A program made the position numbers and the translations under genes. Below are positions 19,345 through 28,823 of a DNA stretch of 64,000 nt, piece after piece; the first letter of the stretch is position 1; each line of letters starts with the position of its first letter. Below the pieces are notes generated by a model. The model saw only the letters and a program-made list of their open reading frames with translations. It had not been told where the DNA came from and did not search any database. Where the stretch lies: positions 1-64,000 of the forward strand of contig JAEEOB010000058.1 in NCBI GenBank assembly GCA_016284045.1, written 5' to 3'. Source of the DNA: Bacteroidaceae bacterium. GTDB lineage: Bacteria; Bacteroidota; Bacteroidia; Bacteroidales; Bacteroidaceae.

Positions 19345-21174
19345 ATGAGGGAATTCTTCAAAATCATGGGGCATTATTTCGCTCCTTACAAGAAATTCGT
19401 GGCTGGCACATTGTCGTTCAATGTGCTGTCCGCATTTTTTAATGTATTCTCCTTTACGCTTCTGCTGCCTATCCTCAACATTCTTTTCCAAATTGACAAA
19501 GGTACATACCACCTGATGTCATTCAGCGACGGAAGTCTCAAGGATGTGGCACTCAACAACCTTTATTATTATTCGCAGCAGCTCATCAACCACTACGGAC
19601 AGGCCACCACACTCCTGCTGCTTGGACTGGGGCTTGCCTTCATGACGTTGCTTAAGACTGGCAGTTATTTCGCGGGGTCGGCTTGCCTCATGCCCATTAA
19701 GACAGGCATCGTGAGAGACATCAGGGCAAACATCTACAGGAAGATTCTCGCACTGCCGCTTGCGTTTTTCTCCGAGGAGCGGAAAGGCGACATCCTAGCC
19801 CGTGTATCGACTGATGTCAACGAGGTGGATGCTTCCATCACCAGCTCGTTAGACATGGTGATAAAAAATCCGATTTTCATTCTTATTTATATCGTAACGC
19901 TGATTACCATCAGCTGGCAGCTCACACTCTTCACACTCCTGGTTGTGCCGCTTATGGCGTTCGGGATCGGAAGGATAGGAAAAAAACTCAAGAAAAAGTC
20001 GCTCTATGCCCAGTCGAAATGGAGCGACGGACTCAGCATCATTGAGGAGACACTCGGCGGACTGCGTATCATCAAGGCGTTTGTGGCGGAGAAGAAGATG
20101 GAGCAACGCTTCGTGAAGGTGAACAACGAACACAGGTCGGCTGCAATGAAGGTGGCTATCCGACAGTCAGCGGCGCATCCAGTCAGTGAGTTTCTTGGCA
20201 CACTTATGATTGTGGTCGTCCTCTGGTTCGGAGGAACGCTCATTTTCTCAGGAAGTTCCACCATCGATGCCAGCACGTTCATCTATTATCTCGTCATTCT
20301 ATACACTATTCTCCAGCCGCTCAAAGAGCTGTCGAAGGCAGGATACTCTATTCAGAAGGGTATGGCATCAATGGAAAGAATCAACAAAATCCTGAAGGCG
20401 GAAAATAATATCAAGGAGAAAACCGACGCAAAAGATATCGGTGGACTCTATGAGGGAATCGAGCTGAAAGACGTGTCCTTTTCATACAACAATCAGCGGG
20501 AGATTCTGCATCATATCAACCTGAAAATTCCAAAAGGACAGACTGTGGCACTGGTGGGGCAGTCAGGATCTGGAAAATCCACACTCGTCGATTTAATACC
20601 ACGCTATCACGAACTTAACAGCGGAACCATCACCATTGACGGCACAGACATTCGCGAATTGAAAATCAAGTCACTCAGGGCACTTATCGGAAACGTGAAT
20701 CAGGAGGCTATTCTCTTCAACGACACTATCTTCAACAACATCGCATTCGGTGTGGAGGGAGCAACCAGAGAGCAGGTGGAGGAGGCTGCGAAAATAGCTA
20801 ATGCGCATGAGTTCATCATGGAGAGCGAACAAGGTTACGACACCATAGTGGGCGACCGTGGAGGAAAACTCTCTGGAGGTCAGCGGCAGCGGATATCCAT
20901 CGCAAGGGCCATCCTGAAAAACCCGCCCATACTCATTCTTGACGAGGCGACATCCGCTCTCGACACCGAATCGGAGAAACTCGTGCAGGACGCACTCTTC
21001 CGGCTGATGAAGTCGAGAACTACTATTGCCATCGCACACCGGCTCTCAACTATCAAAAATGCCGATATCATCTATGTGCTCCATGAAGGACAAATTGTGG
21101 AGCAGGGCACCCACGAAGAGCTGCTGCAGGCCGACGGCTATTACAAAAAACTCAACGACATGCAGACGCTCTGA
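19345..21174 (+). CDS. ABC transporter ATP-binding/permease protein (MsbA-like lipid exporter family)
   Basis: N-terminal TM region, Walker A GQSGSGKST, signature LSGGQRQRISIARA, Walker B ILILDEATSALD. Confidence 0.92.
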   Translation: MREFFKIMGHYFAPYKKFVAGTLSFNVLSAFFNVFSFTLLLPILNILFQIDKGTYHLMSFSDGSLKDVALNNLYYYSQQLINHYGQATTLLLLGLGLAFMTLLKTGSYFAGSACLMPIKTGIVRDIRANIYRKILALPLAFFSEERKGDILARVSTDVNEVDASITSSLDMVIKNPIFILIYIVTLITISWQLTLFTLLVVPLMAFGIGRIGKKLKKKSLYAQSKWSDGLSIIEETLGGLRIIKAFVAEKKMEQRFVKVNNEHRSAAMKVAIRQSAAHPVSEFLGTLMIVVVLWFGGTLIFSGSSTIDASTFIYYLVILYTILQPLKELSKAGYSIQKGMASMERINKILKAENNIKEKTDAKDIGGLYEGIELKDVSFSYNNQREILHHINLKIPKGQTVALVGQSGSGKSTLVDLIPRYHELNSGTITIDGTDIRELKIKSLRALIGNVNQEAILFNDTIFNNIAFGVEGATREQVEEAAKIANAHEFIMESEQGYDTIVGDRGGKLSGGQRQRISIARAILKNPPILILDEATSALDTESEKLVQDALFRLMKSRTTIAIAHRLSTIKNADIIYVLHEGQIVEQGTHEELLQADGYYKKLNDMQTL

Positions 21175-21185
21175 TTCTTGAGGGT

Positions 21186-22037
21186 ATGATGACCGATTCT
21201 TTAAGATTGGAATTGCAACGAAGGCTTGCTCACCTTTTAGGTGAAGGGGAGGCGAGGGCTATCACGTTGCTCTTGTTTGAGCATATTGGCGGACTTTCCA
21301 CCGTGGATGTGCTGACGGGCAGAGATGCGGAGCTCCCTGAAGAGACGAAAGAGAAACTGAGGGCTGCCGCACGGAGAGTGGAGCAGGGGGAACCGGTGCA
21401 GTATGTCATCGGGAAGACTGTATTCATGGGTCTGGAACTCAAAGTTAGCCCTGCGGTGCTGATTCCCCGTCCCGAGACAGAAGACCTCGTCAGGCTGCTC
21501 ATCAGCGAGAACAAAGGACTGAATGATGGCAAAGTGCTCGATATTGGGACAGGCAGCGGATGTATCGCGCTCGCTGTCAAACATCAGATGCCTGATACAA
21601 GGGTGACAGCTTGGGACGTGTCGGAGAAAGCGCTTGAAGTGGCACACCATAATGCTTTGAAAAATGGTCTGGATGTGAAATTCCAGCTGAAAGACATCCT
21701 TTTGCCACAGCAGTCAGCAGACCACTTTGATATTATTGTAAGTAATCCCCCATATGTCTGCACAAGTGAAGAGGCTGAGATGGAGCGGCAGGTGCTCGAC
21801 TTTGAGCCGCATACCGCACTTTTCGTCCCTGACGACGACCCGCTCCGCTTCTACAGGGCCATCACCCTGTTTGCACGCCAACACCTCAACTCAGACGGAA
21901 AAATCTATTTCGAGACAAACCGCGCATATGCTGATGATGTGGCTGAACTGCTGAAAACCAATGGCTTTATCAAAGTGCAGGTGGTCAACGACCAGTTCGA
22001 CAACCAGCGGATAGTCAGAGGAGTGATTAGCTTATAG
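21186..22037 (+). CDS. prmC: Peptide chain release factor N(5)-glutamine methyltransferase
   Basis: VLIPRPETEDLV, LDIGTGSGCIALA, IIVSNPPYV. Confidence 0.93.
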   Translation: MMTDSLRLELQRRLAHLLGEGEARAITLLLFEHIGGLSTVDVLTGRDAELPEETKEKLRAAARRVEQGEPVQYVIGKTVFMGLELKVSPAVLIPRPETEDLVRLLISENKGLNDGKVLDIGTGSGCIALAVKHQMPDTRVTAWDVSEKALEVAHHNALKNGLDVKFQLKDILLPQQSADHFDIIVSNPPYVCTSEEAEMERQVLDFEPHTALFVPDDDPLRFYRAITLFARQHLNSDGKIYFETNRAYADDVAELLKTNGFIKVQVVNDQFDNQRIVRGVISL

Positions 22038-22076
22038 TTATTTCTTAATCAAATCTCATTTGCAAAACTATCGTCC

Positions 22077-22116
22077 ACGAGTTGCAGACTCGTTAACTCC
22101 CAATTTAACTCCTTTT
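22077..22116. repeat. Intergenic hairpin repeat, copy B
   Basis: ACGAGT-tgcag-ACTCGT followed by TAACTCCCAATTTAACTCCTTTTT; compare copy A at 15224-15268. Confidence 0.6.
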
Positions 22117-22123
22117 TAAATAA

Positions 22124-22609
22124 ATGGAACTTAAGCAAAAAGTGATGAGCGAAAAAGAGGCGTTATCACGTCTTGCGGCTCTCTGTGCACGTGCGGAATA
22201 CTGTCTGAGCGACATCCGCCATAAAATGAAGGCATGGCTGTTGCCAGAAGGGGCTGATGATCGTATTATCCGACGGCTCACCTCTGATGGTTATGTGAAT
22301 GAGAACCGCTATGCCCACGCATTTGTGAGAAGCAAGTTCCGTTTCAACCGCTGGGGGCGTGACAAAATCGCACGCGCGCTGAAGATGAAAGGTATCAGCG
22401 ACGAGGACATTGCCGACGGACTGACTGAGCTCAACGACGACGAGGCTGAACGGACTCTCATGGACCTGCTCATTGCCAAAAACCGGCAGATCACCTACAA
22501 AAATGATTACGACCGCTGTATGAAACTTCTCCGTTTCGCTGTCGGCAGAGGCTTTTCCATCGATGCAGCACGACGCTGCATCGAAAAAATGGATATAAAT
22601 GAAGAATGA
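22124..22609 (+). CDS. recX: RecX-family regulatory protein
   Basis: ARAEYCLSDIRHKMKAW, DGYVNENRYAHAFVRSKFRFNRWGRDKIARALK. Confidence 0.85.
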   Translation: MELKQKVMSEKEALSRLAALCARAEYCLSDIRHKMKAWLLPEGADDRIIRRLTSDGYVNENRYAHAFVRSKFRFNRWGRDKIARALKMKGISDEDIADGLTELNDDEAERTLMDLLIAKNRQITYKNDYDRCMKLLRFAVGRGFSIDAARRCIEKMDINEE

Positions 22610-22807
22610 AAATCATCAGTAAACTTATCATTTACCAAAGTAAATACACTTTTCACTTCGTTGAATCTTTTTCACGGCTCGGCAAATACTGAACAAGTTC
22701 ATCTTTGCTCTCGCTGCTCCAAGAATACACTTTTCACTCAGAAATAATTCTATAAATTCCTGTAATTCCTGTAAAAAAAAACTGAATTAAAATATATTCC
22801 TGTTTCT

Positions 22808-23884
22808 ATGAAAATCCGAGATATCGACTTAGGAAATAAACCTGTCCTGCTTGCTCCCATGGAGGATGTCACAGACTTGGCTTTCCGTCTCCTATGTAAG
22901 GAGTTCGGTGCATCCATGGTCTATTCCGAGTTTGTCAGTGCTGATGCACTGATTCGCTCCGTGAACCGTAGCCTGCAGAAAATCGTGGTTCAGGATGCTG
23001 AACGGCCCGTAGCCGTACAGATTTATGGACGTGATGTCGATTCCATGGTGGAGGCGGCGAAAATCATAGAGAACGAGTCGAAGCCAGATGTCATCGATAT
23101 CAATTTCGGCTGTCCGGTGAAGAAAGTGGCAGGAAAAGGTGCCGGGGCTGGTATGCTTCGTAATGTCCCGCTTATGCTCGATATCACGAGAGCTGTAGTG
23201 AAGGCGGTCAATACACCAGTCACCGTGAAGACTCGTCTGGGATGGGATCACGAGAGTAAAATTATCGTGGATCTGGCTGAGCAGCTGCAGGACTGCGGAA
23301 TCGCTGCAATCACCATCCACGGACGGACCCGCAGCCAGATGTACACGGGTGAGGCTGACTGGAGCTATATCGGATCAGTCAGAGCCAATCCCCGGATGCA
23401 TATCCCGATTATCGGCAACGGTGACATCGACTCACCCGAGAAAGCTGCAGAGGCTTTTGAGAGATACGGAGTGGATGCCGTGATGGTGGGAAGGGCTTCG
23501 TTCGGAAGGCCTTGGATATTCAAGGAAATCAGGGAGTATCTCGACCAGGGACGTGTCACCACTGACATGACTACGGAATGGAAGATGAACGTGCTACGAC
23601 GGCAGGTGCACGACAGCGTGGAGTGTTCGCTCAGCCGAACAGATAACCCTCGTAAAGCCACTGAGTTGGGAGGTATCATGCATGTTCGCCGCCATCTTGC
23701 CAACTCACCCCTGTTTAAAGGAATTCACGACTTCCGCAAGACTCGCATCAAAATCCTCCGTGCTGAGAGCATGGAAGAGTTGTTCCAGCTATTGAAAGAG
23801 GCAGAGACTATCATCAATAAATTTGGAACACCAATAGCTGATGAAATAAGTCCAGAAGACCCTAAATCGTTAAAAATTAATTAA
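22808..23884 (+). CDS. dusB: tRNA-dihydrouridine synthase
   Basis: APMEDVTDLAFR, INFGCPVKKVAGKGAGAGML, VKTRLGWD, ITIHGRTRSQMYTG, GRASFGRPWIF. Confidence 0.95.
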   Translation: MKIRDIDLGNKPVLLAPMEDVTDLAFRLLCKEFGASMVYSEFVSADALIRSVNRSLQKIVVQDAERPVAVQIYGRDVDSMVEAAKIIENESKPDVIDINFGCPVKKVAGKGAGAGMLRNVPLMLDITRAVVKAVNTPVTVKTRLGWDHESKIIVDLAEQLQDCGIAAITIHGRTRSQMYTGEADWSYIGSVRANPRMHIPIIGNGDIDSPEKAAEAFERYGVDAVMVGRASFGRPWIFKEIREYLDQGRVTTDMTTEWKMNVLRRQVHDSVECSLSRTDNPRKATELGGIMHVRRHLANSPLFKGIHDFRKTRIKILRAESMEELFQLLKEAETIINKFGTPIADEISPEDPKSLKIN

Positions 23885-24071
23885 AAAATAGCTGTTTCGG
23901 CAAATTCTTCATTCTTCGTTCTTCATTCTTCATTTATTTTTACTAACTTTGCAGGTTGGTAATCGAAAATAAAAGAAATAGTTAGCAAAAAGTGACAGAT
24001 TCAAGAAGCAACTTTTTTCAAGACTAACATCTTGTCTTCTTGTCTTCTTGTCTTTATTAAAGAATTAAATA

Positions 24072-24680
24072 ATGGATAAATTAAGTTATGCGCTGGGTCT
24101 GGGAATCGGACAACAGCTCAAACAGATGGGGCTGAAAGACGCCTTAGTCATGGAGGACTTTGCACAAAGCATCGTAGATGTGTTGCAGGATAACGAACTT
24201 AAAGTGAAAAACTCAGAGGCACAGCAGATTGTCAATGCTTTCTTCGCAGAGCAGGAGAAGCAGATGAAGGCTCAGCAGGCAGAGAAAGGAAAGAAAGCTC
24301 TTGAAGAGGGTAGAGTGTTCCTGCAGAACAATGCAGGACGTCCTGGTGTCATCACCACAAAGAGCGGGCTTCAGTATGAGGTGCTGGTGGAAGGTAACGG
24401 CAAAAAGCCGAAAGCCACCGACCAGGTGCGTTGCCATTATGAGGGAACGCTTATCGACGGCACCGTGTTCGACTCATCCTACAAGCGTAACGAGCCGGCT
24501 GTTTTTGGACTTAACCAGGTGATTGCAGGATGGACTGAGGGTGTCCAGCTCATGTCGGAAGGAGCTAAATACCGTTTCTACATACCTTATCTTCTTGCAT
24601 ACGGAGAAAGTGGAGCGGGTGGCATGATTCCGCCATACGCAACCCTCATCTTCGATGTTGAGCTGATTGAGGTACTCTGA
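24072..24680 (+). CDS. FKBP-type peptidyl-prolyl cis-trans isomerase
   Basis: Mip/FkpA-type N-terminus and canonical FKBP domain (VRCHYEGTLIDGTVFDSSYKR, VIAGWTEGVQLM). Confidence 0.93.
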   Translation: MDKLSYALGLGIGQQLKQMGLKDALVMEDFAQSIVDVLQDNELKVKNSEAQQIVNAFFAEQEKQMKAQQAEKGKKALEEGRVFLQNNAGRPGVITTKSGLQYEVLVEGNGKKPKATDQVRCHYEGTLIDGTVFDSSYKRNEPAVFGLNQVIAGWTEGVQLMSEGAKYRFYIPYLLAYGESGAGGMIPPYATLIFDVELIEVL

Positions 24681-24724
24681 TTATTCCGATTATTAATCTC
24701 AACTCTAAATAAAAAAATTAAACA

Positions 24725-25678
24725 ATGAAAAAAATGATGTTTTTTGCGGTTGCTATGGCAGCCGTGATGGTAACTTCCTGCAATAAGGGAGGAAGCAACG
24801 GTAAAGGTGATGATGATAAGTTGGCTCCTGTAGTGAAGGATGCCGGCATCGATTCGCTGGCGTATAACTTGGGTCTGGCACAGTCAGGCGGTCTGAAACA
24901 GTATATGATGTTCCAGCTTGGTGTTGACTCTGCTTATATTGATGACTTCATCAAGGGTATGAAAGAAGGTGCTGAGGCAACAGGTAAGGCAGCAGCAGCT
25001 TACAACCGCGGACTTCAGGTGGGTGAGCAGGTTCAGGGCATCGCCAAGGGGCTTACTATGGAGGTGTTTGGTGAGGATTCCACTCAGCGTATAGGAACCG
25101 AGCAGATTGTTGCCGGACTAATTGAAGGTCTGAAAATGGCTGATGGCGAGGCTAAAGAGAATGCGCTGAAAGCTGCCAACGATTTGGTTACTGAGCGTAC
25201 ACAGAAACTGCGCGACGAAAACCTATCAAAGAAATATGGAGAATGGAAAAAGCAGAACGAGGAATTCATCGCAAAGAAGAAGAAGGACAGTGAGTATAAA
25301 GCCCTTCCTAACGGCGTGCTTTATAAGGTGATTGAGCCGGGGGCAGGAAGTGCCATGAACGCTGATTCTGTCGTTACATGTGACTATAAGGGTGTGCTCA
25401 TCAACGACTCAACATTCGACTCATCTGAGGGAAAAGACCCGATTCAGGTGAACATGAAACGTCCGAGTGTGATTCCAGGATGGGTGGAAGTGCTCAAAAT
25501 CATGCCGATGGGTGCAAAATGGGAAGTGGTGATTCCTCAGGAGCAGGGTTACGGCTCACGAGAGATGGGACCTATCAAGCCGTTCTCCACACTGATTTTC
25601 ACCATCACAACTGTGAAAACTCCAGCTCCAAAGGCTTCTGGTTCCGCTCCAGCTCCTGTTACTATCCCTGCTCAGTAA
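24725..25678 (+). CDS. FKBP-type PPIase, lipoprotein, divergent
   Basis: Lipobox VTSCNK; FKBP fold segments (YKGVLINDSTFDSS, VIPGWVEVLKIMPMGAKWEVVIP) with divergent active-site loop. Confidence 0.88.
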   Translation: MKKMMFFAVAMAAVMVTSCNKGGSNGKGDDDKLAPVVKDAGIDSLAYNLGLAQSGGLKQYMMFQLGVDSAYIDDFIKGMKEGAEATGKAAAAYNRGLQVGEQVQGIAKGLTMEVFGEDSTQRIGTEQIVAGLIEGLKMADGEAKENALKAANDLVTERTQKLRDENLSKKYGEWKKQNEEFIAKKKKDSEYKALPNGVLYKVIEPGAGSAMNADSVVTCDYKGVLINDSTFDSSEGKDPIQVNMKRPSVIPGWVEVLKIMPMGAKWEVVIPQEQGYGSREMGPIKPFSTLIFTITTVKTPAPKASGSAPAPVTIPAQ

Positions 25679-25743
25679 AAAGCAGGATGAAAAAACAATT
25701 TGCCCAGGATGGGTGTTTTTTGAATCCGTTTATTTAAAGAAAA

Positions 25744-26871
25744 ATGAAGAAATTATTTGCTTTAGCCGTGTTGATGGTATGCGCCGTCAACATGGCTTCT
25801 GCTCAGGATAAGCCTACAGACAAGGCTGCACTGAAAGCTGAGAAGGAAGCTGCCAAGGCGGCAAAGAAGGCCGCCAAGGAGGCTGAGAAGGCTGCTAAGA
25901 AAGCTGCCAAGAACAAGGGTGCTGAAGTGGTTGACCTCACAACGGCTCAGACTGGACTGACGGCACAACCGGCTTTCCAGGTACCGACGCATCCACTTAC
26001 CAATGGAGGCGACTCCATCGCCTATATTTTCGGACTGTCACAGGCTGACGGACTGAAAGAGTACATGAAGAAGCAGCTGAATGTTGACAGTGTCTATACT
26101 GACAAGTTCAGTGAGGGTATTGTTGACCGTTTGGGTGTGGCACCTGATGACAAGGAGAAATCTGCTTATTTTCAGGGTATGACCATTGGATCACAGATAG
26201 AGCAGATGGCTGCCAGCCTCACGAAAGACTATTATTCAGCTGACCCCGACATGAAAATCGACCCGAAAATCGTGGCAGACGGTATATTTGCCGGGCTTTA
26301 TGGTACTGACGCTATGAAGTCGCCCGATGCGATGAAGAAATTCCAAAGCCAGATGGAGGCACGCAAGCAGGATAACCTCGAGAAGCAGTATGGAGAGAAC
26401 AAAGTGAAAGGCGCGCAGTTCCTCGCTGAGAACCGCACCAAGCCAGGTGTGGTGGAACTTCCCAGTGGTTTGCAGTATAAGGTGATTACCGAGGGAACAG
26501 GAGAAAAACCGAAGGCCACAAGCAAGGTGAAGGTGAACTATGAGGGGCATCTCATCGACGGGACAGAGTTCGACTCGTCGTATAAGCGCAAGGAGCCGAC
26601 ATCGTTCAAGTGCAACCAGGTGATAAAGGGATGGACAGAGGCACTCTGCCTCATGCCTGTAGGTTCAAAATGGGAGCTTTACATCCCTTACAACCTCGCA
26701 TACGGTGAGCGTGCAGCTGGTAAGATTCCTCCCTTCTCAACGCTGATTTTCACCGTCGAGCTGCTGGAGATAGAGCCTGTCGTGGCCCCTGCAAAAACAA
26801 CTGCGAATCCTGCCAGACCCACTGTGAATACAGTAAAACCTACGGTGGTTCCTGCAAAACCCAAGAAATAA
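25744..26871 (+). CDS. FKBP-type PPIase with Lys/Ala-rich N-terminal segment
   Basis: Signal peptide; KAALKAEKEAAKAAKKAAKEAEKAAKKAAK; FKBP domain VKVNYEGHLIDGTEFDSSYKR...VIKGWTEALCLM. Confidence 0.92.
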   Translation: MKKLFALAVLMVCAVNMASAQDKPTDKAALKAEKEAAKAAKKAAKEAEKAAKKAAKNKGAEVVDLTTAQTGLTAQPAFQVPTHPLTNGGDSIAYIFGLSQADGLKEYMKKQLNVDSVYTDKFSEGIVDRLGVAPDDKEKSAYFQGMTIGSQIEQMAASLTKDYYSADPDMKIDPKIVADGIFAGLYGTDAMKSPDAMKKFQSQMEARKQDNLEKQYGENKVKGAQFLAENRTKPGVVELPSGLQYKVITEGTGEKPKATSKVKVNYEGHLIDGTEFDSSYKRKEPTSFKCNQVIKGWTEALCLMPVGSKWELYIPYNLAYGERAAGKIPPFSTLIFTVELLEIEPVVAPAKTTANPARPTVNTVKPTVVPAKPKK

Positions 26872-26912
26872 CAGTTGATTTAAAATCAGTTTTTTTGAAC
26901 CACCTTTGACAC

Positions 26913-27713
26913 ATGACTCTGACGCTGGCTCCTTTGGGCGGACTTGCCAACCGGATGCGCGCCATCCTCTCAGCTTCAGCACTGGCTAAGCATGCCGCTC
27001 TGCCACTGAGGATAGTATGGTTGCGTGACAAGGGGCTGAACGCTCGCTTCGATGAGCTGTTTGAGCCGACGTCGTTCTTTCAGGTGGAGGAAATCCCGGG
27101 ATGGAAAAACATCGCTTTCCTTCCTCCATGCAAACGTAATCTGTTCATACCTCGTCTGTTGCAGATAGGGTATGAACAGACTTTTTTTGACCCTCAGCTG
27201 GCTGAATTGCAGCACACACCCGAACGGCTGTTAGAACTGGCCAAAGGGAGAAATATTTTAATTTCGAGCGGACTGGGATTCTATCCTGCCGACTCATCGC
27301 TTTACAGTTCTTGCTTTCTGCCAAAGCAGGATATTCTCGATGCCGCTTCCAAACGGCTCTCAGAGCTGTCGCCCGACGTAGTGGGCGTGCATATCCGGCG
27401 CACCGACAATGCGGTCAGCATCAGCAAAAGTCCGGTGGAGGCTTTTATTGACCGTATGCGCCAGCTCAACCCCTCGCAGTTTTATCTCGCAACCGACTCC
27501 GAGGAGGTGAAGCGGCAGCTCAACCAGCTTTTCCCAGGCCGTATCGTCTGCTCGCCCCAGCCGGCTTCACGTCAGACGCTACAGGGTATGCGGGATGCCG
27601 TGGCTGAGATGTTCATCCTCTCCCGCACATCCTATTTCTTGGGCTCTTACTACAGCAGTTTCTCCGACATTATTCTCGAGATGAATGGAAAAGGAGAAAT
27701 TGTGCTCGTTTAA
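26913..27713 (+). CDS. Putative glycosyltransferase (fucosyltransferase-like HxRRTD motif)
   Basis: GGLANRMRAILSASALA near the N-terminus and VVGVHIRRTDNAVSISKSPVEAF. Confidence 0.6.
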   Translation: MTLTLAPLGGLANRMRAILSASALAKHAALPLRIVWLRDKGLNARFDELFEPTSFFQVEEIPGWKNIAFLPPCKRNLFIPRLLQIGYEQTFFDPQLAELQHTPERLLELAKGRNILISSGLGFYPADSSLYSSCFLPKQDILDAASKRLSELSPDVVGVHIRRTDNAVSISKSPVEAFIDRMRQLNPSQFYLATDSEEVKRQLNQLFPGRIVCSPQPASRQTLQGMRDAVAEMFILSRTSYFLGSYYSSFSDIILEMNGKGEIVLV

Positions 27714-27928
27714 TCCCAAATTATTCTGTTGCTGACTATATTGTATGAAATAATGTTTTTATCATGCAAATTTTAAAATAAACTATCATCGTATTTTGAC
27801 AATTTGTTTGCAAAACACCCATTTTTTGATATTTTTTTGAATAAAAACAAAGATTTTTCATACTTTTTGTGTGATTTCACTATTTTTTTAATACTTTTGT
27901 AAACAAATTCAAAAAACAAACTGTTCTT

Positions 27929-28405
27929 ATGGAGAAAATAGACAAGTTGGACTTGCAAATCCTCAAAATCATAGCCGGCAACGCCAGGATTCCGTTCAAG
28001 GAAGTTGCAACGGCCTGTGGTGTGTCACGTGCAGCCATCCATCAGCGTGTGCAACGGCTTATCGACCTCAATGTCATCGTGGGGTCGGGATATCATGTCA
28101 ACCCCAAAAGCCTTGGCTATTCCACATGCACATACGTAGGCATACGACTCGAGAAAGGGTCGATGTACAAGAAAGTGGTGGATGAGCTGAAGAATATCCC
28201 TGAAATTGTGGAGTGCCATTTCACAACCGGACCCTACACCATGCTCGTCAAACTCTATGCGCGCGACAACGAGCAGCTCATGGACCTGCTCAACAACCGA
28301 ATCCAGGGCATTCACGGAGTGGATTCCACAGAGACGCTGATTTCCCTCGATCAGAGCATCATGAAAGAAATTCCAATCAGGCCTGTTGACGGCGAAGAAG
28401 AATAG
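27929..28405 (+). CDS. Lrp/AsnC family transcriptional regulator
   Basis: DKLDLQILKIIAGNARIPFKEVATACGVSRAAIHQRVQRL plus RAM-type C-terminal domain. Confidence 0.93.
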   Translation: MEKIDKLDLQILKIIAGNARIPFKEVATACGVSRAAIHQRVQRLIDLNVIVGSGYHVNPKSLGYSTCTYVGIRLEKGSMYKKVVDELKNIPEIVECHFTTGPYTMLVKLYARDNEQLMDLLNNRIQGIHGVDSTETLISLDQSIMKEIPIRPVDGEEE

Positions 28406-28410
28406 ACTGT

Positions 28411-28704
28411 ATGCATTTCGACGGACTCATCATCGGTGCCTCCACCTTCCTTATCATCGGACTCTTCCATCCCCTTGTCATCAAAATGGAGTATTACTGG
28501 GGAACGAAATACTGGTGGACATGGCTCCTTGCCGGACTTATCGCACTCGGATTCTCACTGTTTGTTGAGAGCATCACGCTCTCTGCCATTCTCGGCTCAT
28601 TCGCCTTCTCCGCTTTCTGGGGAATAGGTGAACTCTTCGCACAGGAGAAGCGCGTTCAGAAAGGGTGGTTTCCCAAGAATCCCAAACGCACCTATAAGTT
28701 TTAA
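28411..28704 (+). CDS. DUF4491 family small membrane protein
   Basis: MHFDGLIIGASTFLIIGLFHPLVIKMEYYWGTKYWWTW..., three predicted TM segments. Confidence 0.75.
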   Translation: MHFDGLIIGASTFLIIGLFHPLVIKMEYYWGTKYWWTWLLAGLIALGFSLFVESITLSAILGSFAFSAFWGIGELFAQEKRVQKGWFPKNPKRTYKF

Positions 28705-28760
28705 AATTACACAGTAAAAGTGTATATAAAATAATAAAGAATAAGAAAATCCTCTGATTT

Positions 28761-28792
28761 TTTGTTTGATTTACTGAATAGTCGTATCTTTG
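28761..28792 (+). promoter_or_regulatory. Bacteroidota promoter (TTTG-N20-TATCTTTG)
   Basis: TTTG 28761-28764, TATCTTTG 28785-28792, upstream of the ATG at 28824. Confidence 0.6.
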
Positions 28793-28823
28793 TCGAAACA
28801 AACCCTTTTAAATTGTTGAGACA

